NCBI GenBank assembly: GCA_902771155.1 | Contig: CACXVS010000024.1 | Coordinates: 1-46,512 of the forward strand | DNA: 46,512 nucleotides | From: an uncultured Prevotellaceae bacterium | GTDB taxonomy: Bacteria > Bacteroidota > Bacteroidia > Bacteroidales > Bacteroidaceae | Direction of reading: 5' to 3' | Shown: positions 17,619 to 26,688 of the stretch, one piece after another | Numbering within the stretch: the stretch's first letter is position 1 | Layout of the letters: every line of letters begins with the position of its first letter | Notes under the pieces: generated by a model | What the model saw: the letters and a program-made list of their open reading frames with translations, nothing else | What the model was told of the DNA's origin: nothing | Database searches by the model: none | Position numbers and translations under genes: made by a program

Positions 17619-20126
17619 ATGCAAATTTGTATAGCGGTGAAGAATATTAAAAGGATTCTCTTGATAGTGTCGCTGTTGGTAAGTGTGCTTACTGCAGGCG
17701 CCCAGTCTATGAGCGACTTGGAGGTTTTAGAGTTTGTTCAGAAGGAGCAAAAGGCAGGCACGCCTCAACAGCAGATCTTCATCAAGCTGATGCAGCGTGG
17801 TGTCGATGCCAAGCAGATTCAGCGTCTCAGAAAACTATATGAGAGTTCTGGAGGTTCGGGCTCTTCTCGTTCTTCCTTGCGCCTCTCTTCTTCATCTTCC
17901 TCCTCCTCCGATGCCAATACCCGTCTGCGCGAGTCAAATGGTTCTGTTCGTGTCGATGCAGAGGGCAATCCACTTTACAGTTCGATGGATGGTTATAATC
18001 CTCTCGGTAGTAGTGAGTACGAGATTAACGATCTCGACACGCGTCCCAATGTCTATATCAAAGACTCCCTGAATCTTCTGGTGAATGGCAAGCAGGTGTT
18101 TGGTCGTGATATTTTCAACAAGCGTACGCTCTCTTTCGAGCCCAATATGAACATCCCCACGCCTTCCAGCTATGTGGTAGGTCCTGGCGACCAGGTTGTC
18201 ATCGATGTCTATGGAGCAACCCAGAAGTCTCAGAAACTCGAGGTGTCGCCAGATGGAACCGTTATCGTTGAAGGTGTAGGCCCCATCCATCTGGCAGGTC
18301 TTTCTGTTGAGGCTGCCAATGCGAAGATTAAGGATCAGTTGGGTCAGCGCTATAGCAGTTCAAGGATCCAGATGACGGTAGCCCAGACACGCACGATTAC
18401 GGTGAACGTGATGGGTGAAGTGTCAGCGCCTGGTACTTATACGCTTTCTGCCTTTGCCAGTGTCTTTCATGCCCTTTATATGGCTGGTGGTGTGAATGGT
18501 GTAGGTACACTCCGTAATATCAAGGTCTATCGTGGAGGTCGTCAGCTCACATCTGTCGATGTCTATGACTATATCCTCAATGGTCGCCTTACGGGCAATG
18601 TCCGTCTTCAGGATAACGATGTTATTGTTGTTGGCCCTTACGATTGTTTGGTTGACATCGTGGGAAACGTCAAGCGCCCTATGGCTTACGAAATGAAACA
18701 GAGCGAGAGTGTCGCTACCCTGTTGAAGTATGCAGGTGGTTTCTCTACGAAGGCTTATAAGGCCGCTGTCCGTCTGACCCGTACTGCAGGCAACCATTAT
18801 TCAGCCTATAGCGTTTCAGAGTTCGATATGGCAGGCTTCCACCTTATGGATGGCGACTCTGTGATTGTTGATTCCATCCTCGATCGCTATGAGAATACCA
18901 TTACCATTCGTGGTGCCGTCTTCCATCCTGGCCGTTACGACCTCGATGGCACTACCACCGTCCGTTCCCTCATCGAGCGCTCTGGTGGACTCACCGAAGA
19001 GGCTTTTTCCGCCCATGCGATGCTCTATCGTATGAAGTCTGATCGCACCCGTAGGGTCATCAGCATCGATGTCGATGCCCTTATGGCAGGTACCATAGCC
19101 GATATCGCCCTTGAAAACGAAGACGACATCTATATCCCCTATCGTCTGGAGACGATGTCGAAGCGCACGCTGACCATTCATGGTGAGGTACAGTTCCCTG
19201 GCGAATACGAGTATGCTGAAGACGAGACTATCGAGGATCTCATTTTACAGGCAGGCGGTCCTACTGATGCTACCTCAACAGCTAAGGTCGATGTGGCCCG
19301 TCGTATTGCCGACCCTGCGGCAACCTCTTCCGACAAGGCTATTGCTCAGACGTTCAGCTTCTCGCTTAAGAATGGTTATATTGTGGATGGCGATCGTTCG
19401 TTCACGCTCCAGCCTTACGATGAGGTCTATGTGCGTAAGAGTCCTGGTTACCATCCTCAGCGCAATGTGGAGGTGGTAGGTGAGGTGCTCTTCGAGGGTA
19501 CCTATTCACTCCCGATGAAGAATACGCGCCTCTCTGATGCTATCAAGGCTGCAGGAGGTGTCACAGCCGAGGCCTATATTAAGGGCGCACGTGTGGAGCG
19601 CCTGTTGAATCCTGATGAGAAGTTCCGTGTACAGAATTTGATGAAGATGGCCCAGATACAGACAGGGCATGGTCTCGACACCACGATGGTTACCCGTACC
19701 GATAGTATCTACTATGTAGGTATCAATCTCGATAAGGCCATCGAGAATCCAGGTTCCGACTATGATATCATCCTTCGTGAGGGCGACCGCCTGGTAGTGC
19801 CCGAATATAATGGTACAGTGAAGATCAACGGTAATGTGATGTATCCCAATACAGTGGCCTATAGCGAGGGTAAGGGCTATAAGTGGTACGTCAATCAGGC
19901 TGGTGGCTTTGGCAATCGTGCCAAGAAGTCTCGCACGTACATTCTTTATCAGAATGGTACTGTGACGAAGGCCAAGAAAGGTGCCAAGATCGAACCAGGT
20001 TGTGAGATCATCGTTCCCACGAAGACCACCTCGTCAGCACAGACCATTGCCAACATCGGCTCCATCGGTACCTCTATGGCCACGATTGTCACGCTGTTGG
20101 TGTCTGTCTTGAATCTTTTGAAATAA
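17619..20126 (+). CDS. Polysaccharide export protein with six SLBB domains
   Basis: 835 residues. A signal peptide (about 1-28, cleavage after AGA) is followed by a helical stretch, a poly-Ser linker (about 78-98), the Poly_export/Wza domain (about 184-265, VVGPGDQVVIDVYG) and six SLBB repeats starting near 265, 348, 431, 521, 621 and 737 (for example GEVSAPGTYTL, GAVFHPGRYDL, GEVQFPGEYEY). A hydrophobic segment ends the protein. Wza-type proteins form the outer-membrane exit channel for capsule or exopolysaccharide but have fewer SLBB domains. No Wzc, polymerase or glycosyltransferase gene is adjacent. The ATG lies only 10 nt after the -7 box; GTG at 17637 (VKNIKRILLIV) is an equally good start. 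tRNA-Arg follows after 10 nt. Confidence 0.88.
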   Translation: MQICIAVKNIKRILLIVSLLVSVLTAGAQSMSDLEVLEFVQKEQKAGTPQQQIFIKLMQRGVDAKQIQRLRKLYESSGGSGSSRSSLRLSSSSSSSSDANTRLRESNGSVRVDAEGNPLYSSMDGYNPLGSSEYEINDLDTRPNVYIKDSLNLLVNGKQVFGRDIFNKRTLSFEPNMNIPTPSSYVVGPGDQVVIDVYGATQKSQKLEVSPDGTVIVEGVGPIHLAGLSVEAANAKIKDQLGQRYSSSRIQMTVAQTRTITVNVMGEVSAPGTYTLSAFASVFHALYMAGGVNGVGTLRNIKVYRGGRQLTSVDVYDYILNGRLTGNVRLQDNDVIVVGPYDCLVDIVGNVKRPMAYEMKQSESVATLLKYAGGFSTKAYKAAVRLTRTAGNHYSAYSVSEFDMAGFHLMDGDSVIVDSILDRYENTITIRGAVFHPGRYDLDGTTTVRSLIERSGGLTEEAFSAHAMLYRMKSDRTRRVISIDVDALMAGTIADIALENEDDIYIPYRLETMSKRTLTIHGEVQFPGEYEYAEDETIEDLILQAGGPTDATSTAKVDVARRIADPAATSSDKAIAQTFSFSLKNGYIVDGDRSFTLQPYDEVYVRKSPGYHPQRNVEVVGEVLFEGTYSLPMKNTRLSDAIKAAGGVTAEAYIKGARVERLLNPDEKFRVQNLMKMAQIQTGHGLDTTMVTRTDSIYYVGINLDKAIENPGSDYDIILREGDRLVVPEYNGTVKINGNVMYPNTVAYSEGKGYKWYVNQAGGFGNRAKKSRTYILYQNGTVTKAKKGAKIEPGCEIIVPTKTTSSAQTIANIGSIGTSMATIVTLLVSVLNLLK

Positions 20127-20136
20127 ACATACTTTA

Positions 20137-20210
20137 GGTCCCGTAGCTTAGCTGAATAGAGCGTCAGATTCCGGTTCTGAAGGTCCAGGGTTTGAATCCC
20201 TGCGGGATCA
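20137..20210 (+). tRNA. tRNA-Arg (anticodon CCG)
   Basis: A full cloverleaf can be drawn. Acceptor GGTCCCG pairs with CGGGATC (one G-T). The anticodon stem TCAGA/TCTGA encloses TTCCGGT with anticodon CCG at 20171-20173, which reads CGG. The T arm is CAGGG-TTTGAAT-CCCTG, and the discriminator is A. CCA is not encoded. It starts 10 nt after the SLBB stop with no promoter in the gap, so it is either read through from that gene or driven from inside its 3' end. Confidence 0.95.
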
Positions 20211-20222
20211 CATACTAATAAT

Positions 20223-20266
20223 AAAGGCAGCAACGAAAACTTGTTTTTCAGTTGAGGCCTTTTTTA
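20223..20266 (+). terminator. Possible terminator after tRNA-Arg
   Basis: AAAGGC (20223-20228) can pair with GCCTTT (20257-20262), with further partial pairing of CAAC and GTTG inside, and a run of T follows. The stem is interrupted, so this is a moderate call. Confidence 0.5.
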
Positions 20267-20439
20267 TTGGATGTCAGACCAACCCGTGGCATGGGTAGGG
20301 ATTGACGAATTGAAAAGAAAAGAGAATAATTGAAGCGATTCAAACTATCTGTTTTTTACAAGTGAACGGAAAACACATGATATCGACCATCTTTTCATCC
20401 TTTGGTCGGTTGATTTAATAGATATTTTTTTGTCATTGT

Positions 20440-20543
20440 GCCTACATGCCTACATAAAATCTTCTGAAATGTCTTTAAATATGGTATTTTCTGATTGTTT
20501 TTGCCTACATAAAGCCTACATAAAACCTACATATAGCCTACAT
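20440..20543. repeat. Left arm of a long inverted repeat, six CCTACAT heptamers
   Basis: CCTACAT starts at 20441 and 20449 (8 bp apart) and at 20504, 20515, 20526 and 20537 (exactly 11 bp apart, about one helical turn). The blocks 20440-20470 and 20500-20522 recur in reverse complement in the right arm: 31 bp with one mismatch and 23 bp exact. The 29 bp between the two blocks have diverged. Confidence 0.85.
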
Positions 20544-20634
20544 GCATTTATATCAAGGTGCCTTTTATGTTCTGTAGGGATGTGGATCAAACAAAGAGCC
20601 TTGCCTGGAGATTATTTGTCAAGTAGTTGCTCTT

Positions 20635-20652
20635 GAATTCTCTAGAGAATTT
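20635..20652. repeat. 18-bp palindrome, copy 1
   Basis: GAATTCTCTAGAGAATTT, one base short of a perfect palindrome. GCTCTT precedes it. The perfect copy lies at 20701-20718. Confidence 0.8.
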
Positions 20653-20700
20653 GAATGAAAGTACCCGTAGCGCTATTTTTTTCTTCCCTATGGAAGCTCT

Positions 20701-20718
20701 GAATTCTCTAGAGAATTC
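20701..20718. repeat. 18-bp palindrome, copy 2 (perfect)
   Basis: GAATTCTCTAGAGAATTC equals its reverse complement. It lies 66 bp after copy 1. AAGAGC follows it and mirrors the GCTCTT before copy 1, so the two copies form an inner inverted pair near the centre of the outer arms. Confidence 0.85.
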
Positions 20719-20753
20719 AACAACAAGAGCCTAATATAAAACTTGCTAGTCTG

Positions 20754-20761
20754 TATCTTTG
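20754..20761 (+). promoter_or_regulatory. Promoter-like -7 box inside the inverted-repeat core
   Basis: TATCTTTG fits the consensus, but no well-spaced -33 element was seen and no gene follows before 21119. If active it would make a noncoding RNA running through the right arm. Confidence 0.3.
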
Positions 20762-20845
20762 TTTTTGCGAGAGCCCTATCTGGGTGTTTTGGCGTGCTTA
20801 TTTTGTGGAATTCTGCATGTAAGAGGGCTGTTTTGTGTGGTCAAT

Positions 20846-20937
20846 ATGTAGTTGCTATGTAGGCTTTATGTAGGCAAATTTTCTTCAATATCTTTTGTTT
20901 AAAGGTATTTCAGAAGATTTTATGTAGGTATGTAGGC
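20846..20937. repeat. Right arm of the inverted repeat, ATGTAGG heptamers
   Basis: ATGTAGG starts at 20857 and 20868 (11 bp apart), preceded by a one-mismatch copy at 20846 that keeps the 11-bp phase, and again at 20922 and 20930 (8 bp apart). 20856-20878 and 20907-20937 mirror the two conserved blocks of the left arm, so spacing as well as sequence is kept. Confidence 0.85.
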
Positions 20938-21085
20938 AATTTTTAACTTTATTATGAAAAGTATGATATATCTAAGAAACGGTGTCTCACCGTGTATAGG
21001 TTGTGATTTGGATCAGATTCTCAGAATTGAGCTGAAAACTTAAAGATTTAACAGTTCTGCGGAGCATAGTTTGGATAATTCTTAT

Positions 21086-21093
21086 TATCTTTG
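21086..21093 (+). promoter_or_regulatory. Promoter -7 box for the secreted protein gene
   Basis: TATCTTTG about 25 nt before the ATG at 21119. A TTTG at 21070-21073 is only 12 bp upstream, closer than usual. Confidence 0.5.
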
Positions 21094-21118
21094 CAAGCGA
21101 ATATAATCAGATGAAGAT

Positions 21119-22012
21119 ATGAAGAAGACCTTATTCCTTATTCCATTCCTGTTTCTGGCGGTTGTGGCTGGGGCACAGGACTTTGAGACAGAGATCGCAT
21201 TGGTTGAAGCACTTGACTTCAATGGAAAGACGCTTGCGAAGGCTCCTGACGGCAAGGCTCGGACACTGCAGCTGGCTCGCACCAAGTTCTCTAAGCCTAT
21301 GGAGAGTTACACGACGCTTGCACTGCCTTCGCTTAAACTGGGCAACATCATCGGACATCCTACCCTTGGGTGGGACGACACAGATTTCAAGATACCTGAG
21401 GGCGTACCTGCTGTCTATGAGGATAAATGGGTGTTGAACGATGTGTTTACCGATGGTGACTTTCCAGTGGCCATCTATGGTCGCACTCCTAGCGAGAAGC
21501 CCTTTCCCTGGGGAGAAAGTGAGAAGGATATCTCCTGTCGTGGCAGAGACCCGCATCTGATAATGCTCCTCGACCCCTCGAAGGAGGTGAAGAGGGTGTA
21601 TAACATCCGTAATCTCTCGATTACTCCCAAGGACAGTCTTTTTGAAAGTGTGGAATGGGCAGTGGTGAAGGATGGCGTGTTGTACTTCTCTGTGTGTCTC
21701 ATAACGGCACCTGACAAGGACTCTCAAGGCAACTATCTCGTGGCCGTTGATATCCATACCGACAAGACGCTCTGGATGAGCAAGCCGCGTACCATTAATT
21801 CCTCCAACTTCCTGATTGTTGGCAATTCCATCATCTGTGGTCATGGAGGTTCGGGCATTACAGACTATATCCATGTGCTGAACCGCTACACGGGTGTCAA
21901 GACTCGTGAGTACTGGATACCCACCGCTGCCTCCTGGTTTGCCATAGGGGAGGACAACATGCTTTATGCCACCCTCTACGACAAGCACGTGGCCTTCAAG
22001 ATTACAAAATAA
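21119..22012 (+). CDS. Secreted protein of unknown function, possibly beta-propeller-like
   Basis: 297 residues. A clear signal peptide (MKKTLFLIPFLFLAVVAGAQ, cleavage after AGA) is present and no lipobox. I do not recognise the family. The later part reads as short blocks with phrases such as VVKDGVLYFSVCLI, GNYLVAVDIHTDKTLWMSKP, NFLIVGNSIICGHGG and HVLNRYTGVKTREYW, which recall blades of outer-surface or periplasmic propeller proteins; that is an impression, not a match. It stands alone between the repeat region and the convergent LUD gene. Confidence 0.75.
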   Translation: MKKTLFLIPFLFLAVVAGAQDFETEIALVEALDFNGKTLAKAPDGKARTLQLARTKFSKPMESYTTLALPSLKLGNIIGHPTLGWDDTDFKIPEGVPAVYEDKWVLNDVFTDGDFPVAIYGRTPSEKPFPWGESEKDISCRGRDPHLIMLLDPSKEVKRVYNIRNLSITPKDSLFESVEWAVVKDGVLYFSVCLITAPDKDSQGNYLVAVDIHTDKTLWMSKPRTINSSNFLIVGNSIICGHGGSGITDYIHVLNRYTGVKTREYWIPTAASWFAIGEDNMLYATLYDKHVAFKITK

Positions 22013-22024
22013 AAGTAGGGCAGT

Positions 22025-22660
22025 TTAGTAGCCGAAATCCTCGCCTACGAGGACGATGGTATGCTTGCCATGAGGGGAGTTGCGCAGGAAGTGCACGTAG
22101 TTGCAGATGCTCTCGGGTGAGTTGCAGTTATGGCATACGCCATCCACCTGGCAAGGTGTCTTGATGTCGAATCGGGCGGCATTGATGGGTGAGGCTGTGC
22201 TACGGGCTCTGGCCAGAGCAGCCTCTACATTCTGGGCCACCTTGTTCAGTCCTATCACGAAAATCACCTTCTTGGGTCCCCAGGTGATAGCAGCCACACG
22301 GTTGCCATTGCCATCGATGTTCACGATGACACCGTCTTCCGAGATGGCATTGGCGCTCGAGAGATAGACATCGGTGGTAAAGGCGCGTACATACATCTGT
22401 ACTTTCTCTTCGGCTCCTTCCACGAGGTCGCGGTCGAGTACCTGAAGCGTGCCTCTGTCTCTGAGGGCCTGAGGGATGCCCATATCCCGGATGGTCATCG
22501 ACCCTCCCCACGTCACGCTACTGCCATCTGGTATCAGTTCTGATACTTTCTTCACGGCTTCAGTTGCTGTGGGACAATAGAAGGCTTGCATATTACGCTG
22601 TTTCAGGGCCTTGATCATGCGCTCTGCCAGTCGCTGGTTTCTCGTTTCTTTTGGTGTCAT
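22025..22660 (-). CDS. LUD-domain (LutC/YkgG-like) protein
   Basis: 211 residues. The LUD domain is clear: LIPDGSSVTWGGSMTIRDMG, LSSANAISEDGVIVNIDG and NRVAAITWGPKKVIFVIG. LutC-type proteins take part in L-lactate oxidation with LutA and LutB, but neither is adjacent. The C-terminus has four Cys (170, 176, 179, 186; CQVDGVCHNCN then SICNY), a pattern that could bind a metal or an Fe-S cluster and is common in stand-alone LUD proteins. Role here unknown. It is convergent with the preceding gene, with 12 nt between the stops. Confidence 0.85.
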   Translation of the reverse strand: MTPKETRNQRLAERMIKALKQRNMQAFYCPTATEAVKKVSELIPDGSSVTWGGSMTIRDMGIPQALRDRGTLQVLDRDLVEGAEEKVQMYVRAFTTDVYLSSANAISEDGVIVNIDGNGNRVAAITWGPKKVIFVIGLNKVAQNVEAALARARSTASPINAARFDIKTPCQVDGVCHNCNSPESICNYVHFLRNSPHGKHTIVLVGEDFGY

Positions 22661-22688
22661 AATCGTTTCAATTTTGTGGTTCTATGTG

Positions 22689-22696
22689 CAAAGATA
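22689..22696 (-). promoter_or_regulatory. Promoter -7 box for the LUD gene
   Basis: The minus strand reads TATCTTTG about 29 nt before the LUD ATG at 22660. Divergent from the box at 22759. Confidence 0.5.
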
Positions 22697-22758
22697 CGAA
22701 GAATAATACAAATTTCTATTTTTTTGCTGTTTTTTCTCTCGTTTTGCGAATTATTTCG

Positions 22759-22766
22759 TACTTTTG
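22759..22766 (+). promoter_or_regulatory. Promoter -7 box for the transpeptidase gene
   Basis: TACTTTTG followed by CATGCA, about 25 nt before the ATG at 22791. No well-spaced -33 element. Confidence 0.5.
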
Positions 22767-22790
22767 CATGCAAATTAAAGATCAAGGTAC

Positions 22791-23900
22791 ATGAGAAAGC
22801 TGACATTCATACTCTTCTTATCGGTGTCGTTGGTTGTTTGTGGACAAGGTCTGCCTACAGACGGACCATTGACTATACGTCCGATGCTCCAGCAGCTGGG
22901 CGAGCGGTTGCTGAAGGGTAAGACGGGCAGCATCGTGGCCATCAATCCTGCCAACGGCGAGATTCTGTGTCTGGCTACGAACACCCCTCAAGGCAGTGAT
23001 GTGCGCCAGGCTATCGGAAAGCCTCAGGCTCCTGGTTCTACTTTCAAGACGGCTCAGGCCCTGACCTTGCTCTCTGAGGGTATCATCACCCCAGAGACCA
23101 CCGTGGAGTGTAACAACGGCATTACGGATGGTAACATCAAGGTGGGATGCCATAAGCACCGTTCGCCCCTGGCTCTCAAGGATGCCATCGCCCAGAGTTG
23201 TAACACCTGGTTTCTGATGACCTTTGCCTCGATGATCAACGACGACTTTATGTACGAGTCGCATGATGAGGCTATCACCACCTGGCGCAGCTATATGCAG
23301 TCGATGGGGCTCGGAGGTCCCATGCATATAGATATACAAGGTGAACAGGGAGGACTCTTGGCTGGTGCCGACTATCTGAACCGTCGTTATAAGGACGGGT
23401 GGGACGGAAAGACCATCTGGTGGGCAGGCATGGGGCAGGGTGATGTGACCTGTACCCCCTTGCAACTCTGCAATCTGGCTGTTACGATAGCCAATCGTGG
23501 TTGGTACTATGTGCCTCATATCCATAAAGATACCAAGAACCAGCGCTATCTCACCAAGCGTCAGACGAAGGTGGCGAAGGAGGCTTATGGACCCGTGGTG
23601 GAAGGTATGCGTATGGCCGTAGAGAAAGGTACGGCCACGAGTATCAAGACCACTTATCCCATCTGTGGGAAGACGGGCACTATCGAGAATCCTGGTGAGG
23701 ACCATTCTGCCTTCATCGCCTTTGCGCCGATGAACGATCCGAAGATTGCCATTGCCGTGTATGTGGAGCATGGAGGGTTTGGCGCTGACATGGCTGCCCC
23801 GATGGCAGGACTCATCATCGAGAAATATCTGAAGGGAAAACTCTCAGATGCTTCAGAAAACAAGGCCAAGCAACTGGAAAGTAAGAAAATCAACAAGTAG
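22791..23900 (+). CDS. Stand-alone penicillin-binding transpeptidase
   Basis: 369 residues. A signal-like N-terminus (1-18) leads straight into a PBP transpeptidase domain. All three active-site motifs are present: SxxK at 83-86 (PGSTFK, Ser83 the acylated nucleophile), SxN at 136-138 (QSCNTW) and KTG at 294-296 (GKTGTIEN). WAGMGQGDVTCTPLQL is a PBP2-type signature. A full PBP2 has about 600 residues and a pedestal domain, absent here. It would crosslink peptidoglycan peptides in the periplasm. Residues after about 345 are Lys-rich. A LipoP-like site (VVCGQG, Cys17) could make it a lipoprotein; this is uncertain. Confidence 0.9.
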   Translation: MRKLTFILFLSVSLVVCGQGLPTDGPLTIRPMLQQLGERLLKGKTGSIVAINPANGEILCLATNTPQGSDVRQAIGKPQAPGSTFKTAQALTLLSEGIITPETTVECNNGITDGNIKVGCHKHRSPLALKDAIAQSCNTWFLMTFASMINDDFMYESHDEAITTWRSYMQSMGLGGPMHIDIQGEQGGLLAGADYLNRRYKDGWDGKTIWWAGMGQGDVTCTPLQLCNLAVTIANRGWYYVPHIHKDTKNQRYLTKRQTKVAKEAYGPVVEGMRMAVEKGTATSIKTTYPICGKTGTIENPGEDHSAFIAFAPMNDPKIAIAVYVEHGGFGADMAAPMAGLIIEKYLKGKLSDASENKAKQLESKKINK

Positions 23901-23922
23901 GAGTAAGTTTTTTACCGATTAT

Positions 23923-23954
23923 TTTGTCTATTTGCAAGAATTGTTGTACTTTTG
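23923..23954 (+). promoter_or_regulatory. Promoter for the porin gene
   Basis: TTTG (23923-23926), a 20-bp spacer and TACTTTTG (23947-23954). The leader to the ATG at 23995 is about 35 nt. Confidence 0.75.
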
Positions 23955-23994
23955 CCGACGCAAGAACTAAAATTCAATTGTAAACAATGACAAA

Positions 23995-25086
23995 ATGAAA
24001 CGTAAAACTTGCAAAATGAGGACACTGGCAGTGATGATGGCAGTGTTGAGCAGCGTTGCCGCCATGGGGCAACAGAAAAAAGACGGTGAAATTGACTGGA
24101 TGAAGGATTTCACAAGTAGAATCACTCTTAATGGCTATGCACAGGGAGGCTGGAGCTATCAGAATCCCAATGGTAAGGCCACCAACGCTTACAACCTTAA
24201 ACGTACCCTGCTATGGGCCAAGGCACGCATCACTGACCGCTGGTCGTTTATGTTTATGCACGACTTCTCGAGTGTGGTTCAGGAGTATTACACCGATTTC
24301 AGAATCTCTAACGACAATTCGCTGACCGTTCGCTTCGGACAGTTCAAGCACTCGTACTCGATGGAGAACCCTCTTTCTCCCACCCAGCTCGAGCTGATCG
24401 ATGTCTATTCGCAGGCCGTGCTCTATCTGGCCGGTGAAGGACCTGATCCGCTGAATGGTGTGAACTATGGTCGTGATATGGGTCTGGATATCTATGGCGA
24501 CCTGTTTGATGGATTCCTACACTATGATCTCGCCCTGATGAGTGGTCAAGGTATCAACCGTAAGGACCAGAACAACCAGAAAGACTTTATCGCCAAACTC
24601 GAGGTGCGCCCCATGAGCGGACTCCGACTGGTGGCCTCGGGCTATCTGGGCACGGGCTGTGCTGTGGGTACAGCAGCATGGAACCCTGATATCCAGGTGG
24701 GCGACAACTATACGCGCAATCGTTACAGTGTGGGTGGCGAGTATAAGACAGTTCCCTACTCACCTGCCAAATACAAGGAGGCCCGTCCTGCCAGCATCCG
24801 TGCAGAGTGGCTGGGAGGTAAGGATGGTGACGTAAACAGTCGTGGTGGATATGTGACCACTACGATCCCCGTGGTGGATGCCCTCGATATTGTGGCCAGT
24901 GGTGAGACCTTCGACCGCAATACGAAGGTGGATGGATGGGATCAGACCAACCTGACACTGGGTGTGCAATATTGGTTTTACAAGAAGTGCCGTGTGCAGT
25001 TGCAGTACACCCGTTGCCTCTGTGGCGAGAATATCAGTTCAAAGGATTATGATTGGCTTCAGGCCCAAGTTCAAGTAGCGTTTTAA
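23995..25086 (+). CDS. Outer-membrane porin, OprO/OprP-like
   Basis: 363 residues. A signal peptide (about 1-25, cleavage after AMG) is followed by a beta barrel: RITLNGYAQGGWSYQNPNG, NAYNLKRTLLWAKARITDRW, DNSLTVRFGQFKHSYSMENP and the C-terminal strand DWLQAQVQVAF ending in Phe, as outer-membrane barrels do. The family includes phosphate-selective porins, but the solute cannot be told. A symporter gene follows 2 nt later, so the pair may move one solute across both membranes. Confidence 0.85.
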   Translation: MKRKTCKMRTLAVMMAVLSSVAAMGQQKKDGEIDWMKDFTSRITLNGYAQGGWSYQNPNGKATNAYNLKRTLLWAKARITDRWSFMFMHDFSSVVQEYYTDFRISNDNSLTVRFGQFKHSYSMENPLSPTQLELIDVYSQAVLYLAGEGPDPLNGVNYGRDMGLDIYGDLFDGFLHYDLALMSGQGINRKDQNNQKDFIAKLEVRPMSGLRLVASGYLGTGCAVGTAAWNPDIQVGDNYTRNRYSVGGEYKTVPYSPAKYKEARPASIRAEWLGGKDGDVNSRGGYVTTTIPVVDALDIVASGETFDRNTKVDGWDQTNLTLGVQYWFYKKCRVQLQYTRCLCGENISSKDYDWLQAQVQVAF

Positions 25087-25088
25087 TT

Positions 25089-26612
<1,524 letters not shown>

Positions 26613-26620
26613 TCTTAAAA

Positions 26621-26652
26621 TCCCCGAACTGTTTGCGAGTTCGGGGATTTTT
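26621..26652 (+). terminator. Intrinsic terminator after the symporter
   Basis: TCCCCGAACT (26621-26630) pairs perfectly with AGTTCGGGGA (26638-26647) around a 7-nt loop GTTTGCG. A T-run follows and an A-run precedes. The loop also supplies the -33 TTTG of the next promoter. Confidence 0.92.
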
Positions 26653-26663
26653 GTTTACCTTTG
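26632..26663 (+). promoter_or_regulatory. Promoter for the TlpA-like lipoprotein, overlapping the terminator
   Basis: TTTG (26632-26635) lies in the terminator loop; a 20-bp spacer leads to TACCTTTG (26656-26663). The spacing is ideal for the Bacteroidetes promoter. Confidence 0.7.
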
Positions 26664-26688
26664 CGCCCATAACTAATTATAGACATTT

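Larger units (their letters stand above)
20211..21118. other. 908-bp region without a convincing gene
   Basis: No frame here reads like a protein; the longest plus-strand frame (68 codons, from 20430) is made largely of translated repeat sequence. The region holds a possible terminator after the tRNA, a long inverted repeat (20440-20522 with 20856-20937), two 18-bp palindromes, a TAnnTTTG box at 20754, and the promoter of the next gene. The small hairpin ACGGTG-TCT-CACCGT lies at 20979-20993. Confidence 0.7.

Noticed and set aside
20430..20636. 68-codon frame over the left inverted-repeat arm
   Set aside because: Its residues are largely translations of the CCTACAT repeats (AYIK, HKAYIKP); composition is unlike the neighbouring proteins and no ribosome-binding site is seen.
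20440..20937. CRISPR array
   Set aside because: The repeated unit is 7 bp at 8-11 bp steps, with no 25-35 bp spacers and no cas genes.
20137..21118. Integrated element with attL/attR at tRNA-Arg
   Set aside because: I looked for a second copy of the tRNA 3' end in the downstream 900 bp and found none, and no integrase gene is present.
22818..23771. 317-codon minus-strand frame opposite the transpeptidase
   Set aside because: The sense strand carries SxxK, SxN and KTG motifs in order, so the opposite frame is a shadow.
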